From Lineus longissimus (Eukaryota; Nemertea; Pilidiophora; Heteronemertea; Lineidae), in contig NC_088326.1 of assembly GCF_910592395.1 (NCBI RefSeq), positions 565,001 through 625,000 of the forward strand: DNA of 60,000 bases, given 5' to 3'. Shown here piece after piece: positions 23,688-35,800 of the stretch. How positions within the stretch are numbered: position 1 is the stretch's first letter; each line of letters begins with the position of its first letter. The translations under genes and the position numbers were made by a program. Under the pieces are notes generated by a model, which saw only the letters and a program-made list of their open reading frames with translations, was not told the origin of the DNA and did no database searches.

Positions 23688-26600
23688 TCAGTGCTTCCCC
23701 CTTGTGGCCAGTATGTCCTCCTGCACAGCCTTGATGGAGACCTCCGGTAGGAACTCTTCCACCAGCAGATCAATCAGGCAAAGAAAGAAATGTCTGAAAA
23801 TAAAGACGACACCTTATCAGCATGTCAGGAGAAAGATGTATTCATCTTTTTCACTCTTTATTGTTCGTTTTGTGCCTCTACGATTTGACGTTATTGGTTC
23901 AGTAACTCAGTCTTCAGCAGTTGTACAAATAAATGATTTTGATAAACTGTTTTTCTTCGTCACTACTTTCAATCATGCACAGACCACCATCATATCGACC
24001 TTGGCACCTACCTATTGATCTTTGGGTGCTGGACCGAATTCAGGACTTGCTCCACGCAATGGTCAAAGTTGTCAGGTCCTGCCAGCAATGGGATCAGAGC
24101 TGAAAAGCGGGATAATTGATATTGAGCAAAGAAGCCTTGAAGTTGCTTCTCAAAGGCCTATTGAGCAGCCTCATAGGCATCGGGTGGTAGTTAACACTGG
24201 TGGCTAGCATCAAGTAGATGATGTTGGCAGTGTCTCAGATCGACTTCCAATGACACCGCTGCATGACCGAGCTATAGTACCCATTGTAAAACAACTGGAG
24301 AGCCATCTTACAATACTGAAAGAAACAACTGACCAATGTATATTCTGGAATATTCTGCGCAGACATGGGAGTTCCAAGTTTCAAATCATACTATCAAAAG
24401 AAATTTCACTTTCTCCTGACCTGGGAAGAATTCCTTTAGACATTGCCGAGCCAGCTGTTTCGTCCGGTCCTTGTCTTCCTCAGTCTTTGCCAGCTCTTCA
24501 TACGGTCGCTCCGGCCAGACGGCTTCTCGCAGGAGGCGGAGGTACTTGGAGATGCTCTCGGTGCTGGTGATGTCGGCTATTTCATTTTTCAACCACCTGG
24601 AAGTCAATTCGTACTATATCAGGAAGAGGTTACTTCAAACTGTAAGGCAGATAAGTAATGGAGTTGGGCACTCAGGTATCTTTGAAATTTCAGGAAAAAT
24701 GAAAACTTACTTTTCAAAGAATGTGCCAATCACCATCTGGAATGACTCGAGGACCTTCTCCTTGCACAGGGCAATCTCACATCCATTGGTTGTCTGACAG
24801 GCCAGGTCCAGGATGGTGTGCGAGAGGACATTCTTGTGCAGCTGATCTACAATGAGAACACAACAAGAGCATAATTGAAAGCTTGCACTAGGAATCACAT
24901 TTTACTGAGCAGACATCGATGCCCGTGTCCTGGGCTCTGGGCTTGCATTGAGTGTATCAAAGTGACAGCCAAACGATTGCAAGTATCCCATACACATGAC
25001 TCTCTGTTAAAACATAGACTATTTCAGTAAGACAAGTCTACACTTGTTTCCCGTGTTCCTCTTACCATCTCCCGCTGACTGCATCACATCTTCGTCATCA
25101 TCATCTCCGTCATACGCTTCTTGAAAGTCATCATCACTGAATCGAAGCGACTCGGTCATCTCAACGCCGAAACTATCAGGTGAGAACAACTTGGTCAACA
25201 AGTGGCGGTCGAGGCCAAGCTCAATTTTCTGAAATGATTTGTAAGAATAACAGTCAGTCTTGTTTAAATATCACGCACTGGGCACAATCGAAGACTATGA
25301 GATGGGCTGTGATGGATTGTCAGTCGGATTATCATTCGGCTAAACGAACGGCCCCTCACCTGTTTCTCCGATGTAACAGCGAACTGGACCCTCAGAGCAT
25401 CCACATCCTCAGACGGCAACCTCTCCACATCTATCTCACGTTTGGTTGGTTTCTTGACGACAGATGCTGGATGTGCCTCCTCTAGTGTTTTCGCAGGCTT
25501 CGACGTCAGCGTTTGGTCGATTTTGTCAATCACCCCACTCATGCCGGACTTTGTCTTGTTGAAAACCTGAACATACATACATTAAACTTCTTTCTTATCC
25601 AAGAATCATTCAATGGGAGGACAAAATCCCACAACTTCTGTAAGTTCTTATAAAACACTTTATATAGGACAGCTGTACTGTTTCTAAGAGGAGTGAACAT
25701 ATTGTGTTACCCTTAGCCATTTTGGCCTGTTTTGAGAGTAACACTGGCTGAGCATCAAACCCACGACCACCTGATCAGTAGGCGGACTCTCCTCCACTAG
25801 GCCACTGTGCTTCATGTTCAAACTGAGTACATGAGTTTCAACATATAATGACATCTTCAGCACTTACTTTGTCAATCCAGCTGACAGGAATGTCCGTCGC
25901 CTTCTTGACGAAAGCTAAACTGGCATCGCTGTCGTATGCCAAGAATTCCCGCATTTCTCCGCTGTAAACAATAGGCTTCTGCTCCAGGAGAGACTGCAAT
26001 ACAATAGACACAAAAATAACAGGTTAACACTGACAAATGGTGACATATTGTTGGCGAATATGGGACACAAGGTTATGGTACAAAGGTAAGAATGGTCAAA
26101 ATCTATCCAATGACATGGCCATATCCTGATTTTTAATCATCAGCACTTACAGAAATCTGTTACTTCACATCATGGTCACTTTGATCAGCGTTATATGTTA
26201 CCTGGATATATTTTTCAAGGAATTTCCTCCGACTTTCGATGCCATCTTTATCAAACGTCCCAAAAGGAAGAGAGAACCATTTACTCGGAGCTTTGATACC
26301 TGGAGAAAGAATTTATGACACATCTTGACTGGCTTCTTAATACATGTCATCACAGTACGGCGGCCAGCCTTTCTTTGAGTCTTCATGTGACTAGGCAGGA
26401 AGGTTAATCCGTTATAAACAATCTTGTAGTGCATGCTTGCCTCACTAGTAAAAAGTTATACTGTCAGTTACATGTACCCAAGGTAGTCAGTTATAAATCT
26501 TCAGAGAAAACACATAGAATAATGGCATGGTTTTTGAGTTTACCTTTTAGATAAGCCCTCAATCGTGGATTCTCCTCCAGTCTCTCCTGGAGAATGAGAA

Positions 26601-29600
26601 ACTCCTTGAATCTCCGCTTGACGTTCCTTGGCACAGGTTCTGGCTCAGATGAACCCTCTAATAGGTAGTGGGCTAAATACTAAAAAAATAAACAAATGGT
26701 CAAGGTTTAAATCAAGGAAAAGACTCTGAGAAACTTAAATGCCATTATGGTTTGATTCCAATTCTTATTCAAAGATGAAAATCATAAAGACTGTATTTTT
26801 TTCAAAACTGTCACGATTCGCAAAACTTGAGCAGTTTACAGTGATGATACTCACCTCCACCTCATAGACCACAAACGATCCATGTCCTCGATCCTGGATA
26901 ACTTCCGTCCGTGGAACTTGCAGAGCCGTGTAGAGCGACGGAATCCAGGTGTCAATTCTGGGTCCCTTCTCATCCGTGATTGGTAATGATGGATCTGGTG
27001 ATGTTCCCCTCGATGTCTGTGACTGTTGCTCCCACAGGGCTGGCCTCGTTGTCCCATAGGATATATTCCCTGCTCCAGGACTGAAACTAGAGTCCGACAA
27101 CACTGCCTGACTAGAATTATGTTCCATGGACATTTTCCCACTTCCTGGGCTGGAACTTAGACTGGGGGTCCTTCTGGGGCTGAAACTTTGCTCCGAGTGG
27201 CTTGGGCTGGAGCTCGGAGATGGCAAGCTAGGCAGGTTGTAATCCCGCACCTGGTTAGACTGGCCTACCAGATTAGGGCTCGACATTGGACTTGGCATAC
27301 TCTTTGGACTAAAGTTTCTGTCAGGAGTTACTCGAGTCTGAACAGGATAGAAGTGCTCACTACCTTGCAATGGAGTATTTTGAATATGACTAGAACTTTT
27401 CACTTGGTCCGATGTTGGACTTATTGTCGGTGTTTCTGGTGTCAACGTACTGACACTGGTCAATGACTGCTCCAGACTTGTTACAACTGATGCAAGGTTT
27501 TCCACCAAACTGCCTCTGAATGCATGTGTGTCATCCGGGCTGTCGACAATTTTGCTCATATCTGTTCCGTCCACTGAATCCATGCTGACATCCCCTGCGG
27601 AAGAATTGAAAGGAGACAAACTGCTATCCGTGTTCTCATTAGACGAAATGACCAGATAGTCCGACGCATTGCTTGAGTTACGGAAAGTGCGTGTGGAGTA
27701 CTCACTCGGATCTAAATGATGACCGTCTGTTGCGATGCCTTCAGTTAGTGGCGGGAGCACTCTCGGTGGAGAGATCTCTGCACGGCTGCGCTGACGCACC
27801 CGTAACTGGCCCGTTCCTGGGTCCTGATAGACCTCAAACATGTCAATCTGTTCGTAAGAGGACATCTTTCTACTGCTTTCCGGTGCTGTGAACGGTTTCA
27901 ATGTAGACAATCCTGCAGCATCTTCTTCATCACTAGTAAGAGAATGCAATGACTGGCGGCGGGATTTCTTCTTGTCAATTGCCGTATTTATAGAATGTGC
28001 ATCGAGGTTTTCAGCCATTCTGTCCAAGTCTCGTGGCAAGGAGGAAAACTTTGTCAAACTTTTCACACTTGGACTACGACTTTTACCTGGTGCTTTTGAA
28101 ACTGAGGTAGATGGCGGTGTTTTTGAAATAGGTGTGGACACCTGTAGCTGTATGATTGGAATTGTGTCAAAAGATAGCGCACCCTCCTCGGTGCCAGACT
28201 TTTTCTGCTGTGTTGTACCAGTCATATCAGAACTCAACCCATCAGCTGAATCACGCCTCAAATCACCTTGTAAATTCTTGTCTTCTGGTTGGTCATTCTT
28301 AATGGACTTCACGGGCACAATATTAAAATGTTCAGCAAGCACTTCAGGGAAGAACACGAACTCTTGATTTGCACCACCAGTACCAGACAGCTGCCTCAGT
28401 GAATCAGCACCATGCCCCTCTACTGACACACTCGCAATGGTCTCCCGCTCTTGCTTGGCTTTTGATTTTGACTCATATTCAATGATGTCGGAAACATTTT
28501 TCAGAGGTGCTTGACGCGGCACTATTCCCAGTTCTATTTTTGAAGAACTTTCTTGTTCCTTTGCACTTACCATCAGGTTCGGAGTCGAAGCACCTGCAGA
28601 GTCGTCTTCACTATGTTTTTCAGGTCTCAAGCTGTCTTTCAATTCAGTATGGTTGCCTTCCTTTTCCATTTTGGTGGTAGTGGACTTCTGAATGCTCACT
28701 TTTTCAACAGCTGTTTGAGAATTGCTACTTTGCTCCAAACTACTACCGTCTTTATATACTATCAACTTTTCTTTTATAGCCAACAACTGTTCAGAAATGA
28801 CATCGCCATCATCGGTTAGAATCTGGATAGTTTTCTCATGAAGAAAGTCCGGCTCACAAAGCAATTCTAACAGCGGCACAATAACGTTGCAAATCAATAT
28901 ATCAGCAAACATGTCTTTTACTGTCACACAGTTATATAATTCTGCAGATAGGAGGCGTTGTAAAAGCACATCCACGATTGCTCGTAGATATTCCACTTCA
29001 TTATCGCCACCTATTAGTGCCACATGAAACTTCAAATTGTTCTGATAGACTTCTTCGATGGTCTTCACTTTTATGAACTCATTTTCAGCAGTTGGTACAC
29101 TCCCTCGTCGGCGAAACCGAGGCTGGTGGTCGAATGTTTTTGTCGCCTCCTGGAACTCTTGTAAATGGCACATATACAGTTCAATCACTTTGCTTATAAC
29201 GGCAAAGCGATCGATTGCGGCAATCCGAGCATAAGCAGTCGCTGTGATCTGATCAATAAGCTTCTGGGCGTTCTCTGCACCATGGTTACCAAAGCTGACT
29301 TGCTGGTACCATGACAACACAAAATCTTTCATAACCAATGCACAGATCTGCTGGATTTCGGCCTGAAGGTTTACCTCTGCAGAGTTGTCCCTTTTACGAT
29401 TTGATTCAATATCATGGAATTGCGAATGAAGACTCTGATAATTTGAATATTTATCAACATCACTTGCATTTAGTTTGGAGCATGAATTGACAATCTTGTT
29501 TCTTTCAATATTTTTGTCTGATTCATCAAGCAACAATGAACCTTTCCCAATCGGTATTTTCAACGATGCCAATTGTGTTTTTCTTCCATAGAGGAGATCA

Positions 29601-29902
29601 AACAATAACTCTTGTGCGGTCTGTAATCGTAACAATGTCTGGATCCTATCAAGGCCATACCGCTGTTCCTGCCATGATGCATTGACCCCATCTGAACTTC
29701 TACTGACGTGACAGGTAAATGCATAGGATAATGTACAGGCGATTGTGTACAATGCAAGAGGCACCCAAAAATTGGCAATAAACGCCAAAACCAGGAGAAA
29801 AACTGCACATATTAGGCTCTTCTGTAAGCCAGTAAATATGGATAAGTGATATAAAGTTCGCCTGATCTTTTTTAAATGCTCAAACAGTGTTTTTGAGCCC
29901 AT
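23688..29902 (-). CDS. SNX19: Sorting nexin 19 (PXA-PX-Nexin_C)
   Basis: Ten coding exons, in transcript order: 29902-26855, 26679-26544, 26299-26202, 25993-25868, 25566-25360, 25228-25066, 24846-24711, 24596-24421, 24099-24012 and 23793-23688. Every phase matches and the total is 4284 nt, or 1427 aa. Two hydrophobic segments lie at ~28-65, a PXA domain at ~177-362 (MKDFVLSWYQ; ICNVIVPLL), then a ~600-residue Ser/Pro-rich linker. The PX domain at ~1000-1140 carries RRFKEF, the phosphoinositide-binding signature. Nexin_C at the end has WLKNEIADITS and REAVWPERP. No RGS domain lies between PXA and PX, which separates it from SNX13/14/25. Family knowledge: SNX19 is membrane-anchored and links endolysosomes to the ER. 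Human SNX19 is 992 aa, so the linker is expanded here. The start at 29902 (MGSK) puts the hydrophobic segments near the N-terminus; an in-frame ATG at 29965 is an alternative. Confidence 0.93.
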
Positions 29903-30154
29903 TTTCTGGAAATTTGTCTGCAAGAAATTTCGGGTCTCATGATACGTCGTACAAAGCAAAAACAAACTTCAACTTACAAATTTAAAATGTGATTTAAATG
30001 AGACAGTATTACTCCTAATATTTGATAAAGCATTATTAACAATAAAAAATATATATCAAAAGATAAAATTAGCTCACTTTGTCAGAATTTTATTTTCAAA
30101 ATATATGTTTTGTTCTAAGCGGCTTTCAACAAAAGAACATCGAGCACCTGCAGT

Positions 30155-30164
30155 GTCACGTGCC
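30155..30164. promoter_or_regulatory. E-box / CLEAR-like motif near SNX19 start
   Basis: GTCACGTGCC about 255 bp upstream of the SNX19 ATG contains CACGTG with the flanking GT typical of TFEB/MiT sites. Those regulate lysosomal genes in vertebrates, and SNX19 is endolysosomal. One motif alone is weak evidence. Confidence 0.25.
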
Positions 30165-30944
30165 CTAATTAAATTAAACCTACAGGGTGACACAGCAATA
30201 ACGGGTTGGTTCTAAACGCGGCATTGGCATTGGCAATCTATCAAATATTCGTTTTAATTCATATTACTCAGTTATTCTGACAAACATAATCCTTATTATA
30301 CTTAACAACGCATTATAGAGTTTTTGTTCCAGATAAAATATACCACAACTTCGTTAAACCCAAACATAGACTCTTTCACCAGTCTCCTCCATTCACTCAT
30401 TACAGAGACTGGTACTTGACGGGTTGTGAGCTCGATTTGGGGGCGTAAGCTTCCGGTGTCCGGTGACTTGTTTTCTGTTGGATGGGTAACCTCGATCCAA
30501 ACGAATAATCTGCAATACCAGAGCGCTCGGCATAACCAGTGCATCCACTGTGTGCACTGAAAATTTATGGCTCGCCTCCGGTTAATCAACAGGCTTCCTC
30601 GACCCTTGCTCCTCCCCTCGCACACGTCTTTAGTGCAAATAGACTCTCATACCTTTGCTCAATATCGGGCTCTACACTGGGTGAGTGACATAGCGATATC
30701 AAAACCTCGATCTGCCCCAGGAAATATGCATCTCGGAGTATATGAGGGTTTATCAGTGCTTGGAGAGAAACTTAGGGCCGAATGAACAGAGACACCAATC
30801 GACAGGAGAATGGTTTCGATGATACTTGTTCATGCCGATTACCTTAGACAAAAAAGCCGTCAACGCAAGGCCATTTCCGCTTTCTGTAACCAAACCCTGG
30901 TCATAGATAAAGAGAAACGAAAAAAGAAAAAAAAGTAAAGACTA

Positions 30945-31018
30945 CAGCGGGAGTCGAACCCACGACCAGCCGATTCAGAGTAAATCGTTCTAACCGCTGG
31001 ACCATCAAGGCTTTCATA
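30945..31018 (-). repeat. tRNA-derived SINE head or tRNA pseudogene
   Basis: On the minus strand an A-box-like TGGTCCAGCGG is followed at correct spacing by a perfect B-box GGTTCGACTCC inside a paired T-arm (GTGGG/CCCGC). The anticodon stem does not pair and the acceptor 3' strand does not complement the 5' strand, so this is not a working tRNA. A T-rich tract follows. The sequence is closest to tRNA-Gln(CTG) in the anticodon loop. Confidence 0.55.
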
Positions 31019-31417
31019 TCTGACCACAGATTTTCTGTCTGCCTAATACCGCTTGTTCTACTAGTTATTGTCCTCACTAAGGGGTGGCAGCATAGACAAT
31101 TGACCTGCAACGCACCTGCTACGTAAGTGGGGTTAAACCATGGATGTAATGCCGAGAGAATTTCCACAATATATAATGGTCTCACTGGGTAGTATATTGA
31201 TAAGATAAACCACAGATTAAACCAGGTTCATATTTGCTTTGACTCAATGAATGACGGATCTGAGGGAGCTGGTTCAGGGGTTCCAGCTGTAAATCGTCCC
31301 CCGCCCTAAAAACGGGCGATATTTTTAAGTTTTAGTAATTGCCTAGTTCCTTTTTCTTAGCTCAGATGGCAGCACCAGAGAAGATGCGTGTCGTTCGGAT
31401 ATATCAGCTTGGAGGAC

Positions 31418-31602
31418 GTACCGGTGTAACATCTGTGGTTGTTTCCCATGTGTCAGTGTTTCCAAACAATAGGCAGCTAGAGAGACCATGACTTTTCAAT
31501 AGGGGGAAACACAGAAAAACTTGTCAATCTATCTTTTAGCGTTCCCAAACAATGAGGGGAAACACTCAAAAATAGAAACACTCAAAAACATTACACCGGC
31601 GG
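31418..31602. mobile_element. Possible short DNA-transposon remnant
   Basis: ACCGGTGTAAC at 31419 is matched in inverted orientation by ATTACACCGG near 31591, giving about 9 bp of terminal repeat. GTTACACCGGCGG recurs at about 32165. GGGAAACACnnAAAAA repeats lie between. The repeats are too short for a firm call. Confidence 0.3.
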
Positions 31603-32842
31603 TGAGGTTTTTTTTTACAGGTAGGTTCGTACCATTGTGTACATTGACAGCCAATCAGAGCTCAGTAACTTCAACTGACGTCATCAAGTAAAGAAACGAA
31701 AAAAAACCTCGCGGCCCAGAGACTTGAGAGGGCATAACATGATGGCATATTGACCCACAGCCTTGGACCCACAGTAGGCAAATTCTCAATTGCATGTACC
31801 GTACAAAGAACACCAGGGACTGCCGCTCTACGTCGGCACAACCGGATAGGCCTGCATCATACTCTCAACGATCGTGCCCTTTATATTACCTTTGAGGAGG
31901 GCCAAAACCAGGTTTCTCGCAGGGCAATCAACCCTCAATAATCTGCTAAAAGGTGCAACCGTCTGGTCTTTTAATGAGTCTTTTGTTGATATCAAGAGCA
32001 CGGAAAAGGACACTGTGACTGTGCCACTTGTTCAGTCCAAAATATCGTTTAACCAGTGTGTCCTGCGTTGACTCCAGCTTCTTTATATCGTTCTTTCTAT
32101 CGGCATTTGGTTACCGATTATACAAAAGCACCGGACATGTTTCCTGGGGGGACATTTTCGACTGTTACACCGGCGGCCCTTTTTGCTTGTTGCGGTTCGC
32201 AGTTCACCTGTTAACTTCAAAGGTCAGGTTGAGGTGAAACCAACTTTACATCAATAACATGATATGTAATCAATCCAAATTAGGTCAGAAGTTGAACAAT
32301 TGTTTTGACTGAGACAAAGTCACTGGCGCGGCACGCGCCAAACCGAAACAGCTGCAGGCGACCACACAATTAAATGCTGCAATCACCATAGCGGGGAGCA
32401 TGTTAAAATTAGCACCCCGGGATGCAGCACGCGTGGCCCATGACCTAAAACCGACTTATTTCCCTCTATTTATAGGCTTTATGACACTTTTAGCATCTAG
32501 CCGCGTGCCTTGGTCTTAGTTCTAAGAATTCTAGGAAAGTTTGTATTGTTTCATCTAGGTGGGGCACGTGGCGACGGTGCTTCGCGGATAATATTTTATG
32601 TTGCCTCGGTTTCGGCCGTACTATCGCCATCATTTCCGCTAGCTGGAAAGATGCTCTAACATAACAGAAACCCACAGAATCCCCAGACAAAGATGGATAT
32701 ATACAAATCTAACACTTGGTAAAATCCAGGAGGGGAAAGCTGGATATCTTTTCGATTCTTGAAGCGGGTGCGAGCGCGGATTTAGGAATAAATGCGAAGA
32801 TAAGCGCAGTTTTTTGGGAGTGGATTTTGTGCGGTTGCAGTG

Positions 32843-35800
32843 ATGGCGACGGCGATGGATAATTTTGACGGCGCGGTGGATCCCGATATCGCGACCATGT
32901 ACGGACGCGACCACTTGGAGTTCAATCCTGGACACGGTCATTTCTTTGTGAAGAAGACTTTTCATAAGCCTACGTACTGTCACCATTGTACGGACATGCT
33001 CTGGGGGCTCATCGGACAAGGATATGTATGTGAAGGTACGTTAGATCCTCTCGAACATAATAATGAGATAACTCTCCATCCAATGGCGGGGAGCAATTAT
33101 TATTTCCGTGCCCGCGCCTCTGGCTGGCTTTTAAAATCTGTCAAATACCACTCTATAATGCTAATATTGTAATGATTTTATGAATCTTGATTTGTGTTGA
33201 CTGATGCTAGGTTTCTGATAAGTTATATTGGTGTTAAAGGCGATAGTTTCGTTGTAAACGCACTTAATATTGCTTCGGAGATTTTGCCGTCCAGGTGACG
33301 TTAGGTGTGTGTTTATCATGATAAGCAATATACACAGTCAATACACCTTGCTGTAATAATGCATGATTTTGATATGATGATATAACAGGGCGGGAAAATG
33401 ATGTTGTGTAAATATACTGTTATCAAGTGTGTTATGTTGGTTACTGGAAAGGTATATAGGCCTAACCATGATAACTTATAAGTCATTTATCAGTCTAGAT
33501 TGAAAACCTTGCTGGTTGTCATCAATTTTCAGCAGCACCAGAAGAGACCTTGGCAGAGGCTAGACAGTGAGGCATATGTCCCTGCAATGAAGGATAGGCA
33601 TAGACTACTGAAGAAATTGACTTATACATGTATTTTTCTTTATCAATATGCACATGATTATTCATTTATATCAGGAAAATGCTCTTGCTGGAACAGAATT
33701 ATTATCCCTGAGAAGTATTAAATCAACAAAAGAGGCCAATCTCTTTTGTGTATCAGCAGAGTTTAGGCCTTCCCTAATAAACATTGCCCTTCTCCACTAT
33801 TTAACTAACAAAGGAAATTAACATAGGGGAAACCTATGACTAAGAATTGATAAGTACTATTCTTTATTGAGTCTGTCTTGCTTGAACTTTGAACCTCCCT
33901 TAGTAGATGATACTTCCCTATCAAGGACGCCCTCTCTATTAAGGTTGCTGTGCCAAATTGGTAATTTCCATTTTAATTGACCTTGACAATGAGAAACACC
34001 TCTCAATTAAGGACAGCATTTGTCAGTCCAAAGGGTGTCCTAATAGAGAGGGTCAACTGCAATGAAGTAATTTAAAAATCCTCGTGATAGGATCATCTTG
34101 TACCCTTTCGCATCGCAGTGTAACCACCATCGACACCAGTCAGAAAGCCCTGAAATAATTTTTTGCCATTTGGACGTTCTCAATCAGTGCCGCCACCATA
34201 AAGAATTATCACATTATAAACAGGTGTCGACTGTCGTTAATTATTATCATCACCAATATTACAGTTGTTTTGACACTGATTTGCTGATGGATCAAAACCC
34301 GCACGATTTACAATGGTTTTGAGCAAATTATTCCCTGCATCAGCACTAATCATATTGTCTCATAACCTTGTCTCCAGTGGTCCATTTCATATTGCATAAT
34401 GCATGGAATGTACTACTCAAAGGACCCTGATTATGAGGTTGATTGCTCACCATGTTTGCCTTGTCCTGATTCATACACATTTGTTATTGAATGCATTAGT
34501 ATTGATACTGGTTGTCATCGGCAACGGTGTTGTATAAAATCTGGACTGATAATGACCCCCTGGTGTGGATGGGAATTAACACAAAATTAAAGGTAAAGTG
34601 GCCTGTGGTGTTTTTGTCGGTTTCGTTTTCATTGATATAGTTCTCATCCCTTAAAGTCGCTTTTCATACTTTATCATCAGCTCTGCCTCCCCTGGCTGCT
34701 TAGTCTAATTAGGTCTCTTTGGTGAGCAATCTTTAGTATTGGCAGTTACGCTCTAAAAATAACGAGGCCTTGGACACCTAGGGATATTGATACAGTAAAT
34801 ATTGTGAATATTATCCCGTCAATCCATAACCGACAACATATGACATTATAAATTACAACTCTTAACTACAATCATTGATTTTCTCAACCTTCATCGATCA
34901 AAGTTCGATTTTTACTTTTAGGTATGAAGGTCGTTTTTGTTTTCATTTTATTTATCGTCTGCTTTGTGTAAAGTGATGCCACCCGCCCTCACTTTGACTC
35001 TGAGATGATGATTGAAAGGTCACAATATGATTGGTCAAATTTCAAAGGACAGCAACCATTTTATCGGGAATTGTTTTGTGTCGGATATCGGGAGCGTAAA
35101 TGGTGTTTATGATTTTGATAACTACTTGGTTGACATATAAAAGTGACGCCAATTTAAAAATTTAAAAAATTTAATTTGAGATTGCCAATTTTTCCGTGTT
35201 GTGAATACATCCTGACTATATCATCACGTCTGCTCTTGTGTATAAAATTGGTTTGATTGCTATGCATAATCGGTTGGCGCTTTTGCGAAAACTAATTATG
35301 CTGTCAATATTACGCCAAGTGGTTATTTGTTGACAAGTTAATTACATCATTAGTGTATGGATGCTGACGTATTGTTTTATAAGGATGGTTACAGCTATAG
35401 GATGATTGCTATGGACTTGTTGTCATTTGCACATTTATCTATCAATAACATTTTCAGTTGTCAATTATAGTCCGCTAGGCTATTTTGCCTTGTTCCAAAT
35501 GTGGTTAGCTATGTGAATCTTCTGGCAAAGCACCAAGTGTCCGGCAAAGTTGGGCAAGAAGGTTTCTTGAATGTAACTTGCAGTGGAAACAGGCTGGGTA
35601 CACAATTCCCAGGGTTGCTTCAGAAAGTTGGCTGAAAATTTGTCTGGGCAGACTGTTTTGCCTGAAAGCATAACATACTTTGATAAAAAGTTCTCCAGAA
35701 ATTCTCAAGTGGATAAAAAACGTAGACACTTGCTACTGGCAAAATAATGTGCAAGCTCACCTATAGTACGCGAAAAGATAAAAACGTAGTTTGCAAAGGC

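Larger units (their letters stand above)
29903..32842. other. Divergent intergenic region SNX19 / DGK theta
   Basis: SNX19 runs left and the kinase runs right from this 2.9-kb stretch, so it should contain both promoters. An E-box of CLEAR-like form, GTCACGTGCC, lies at 30155-30164 on the SNX19 side, and CACGTG at 32565-32570 precedes the kinase start. A tRNA-derived fragment (30945-31018) and a probable DNA-transposon remnant (31418-31602) also occur. I see no coding exon. Confidence 0.5.

Noticed and set aside
23688-29902. RGS domain of an SNX13/14/25-type protein
   Set aside because: The region between PXA and PX is low-complexity Ser/Pro-rich sequence without an RGS pattern. PXA and Nexin_C motifs fit SNX19.
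30945-31018. Functional tRNA-Gln(CTG) gene on the minus strand
   Set aside because: A and B boxes and the T-arm fit, but the anticodon and acceptor stems do not pair, so I call it a SINE head or pseudogene.
32490-33019. Minus-strand genes opposite the first DGK theta exon
   Set aside because: These frames are shadows of the well-supported plus-strand C1 exon and its 5' flank and have no domain.
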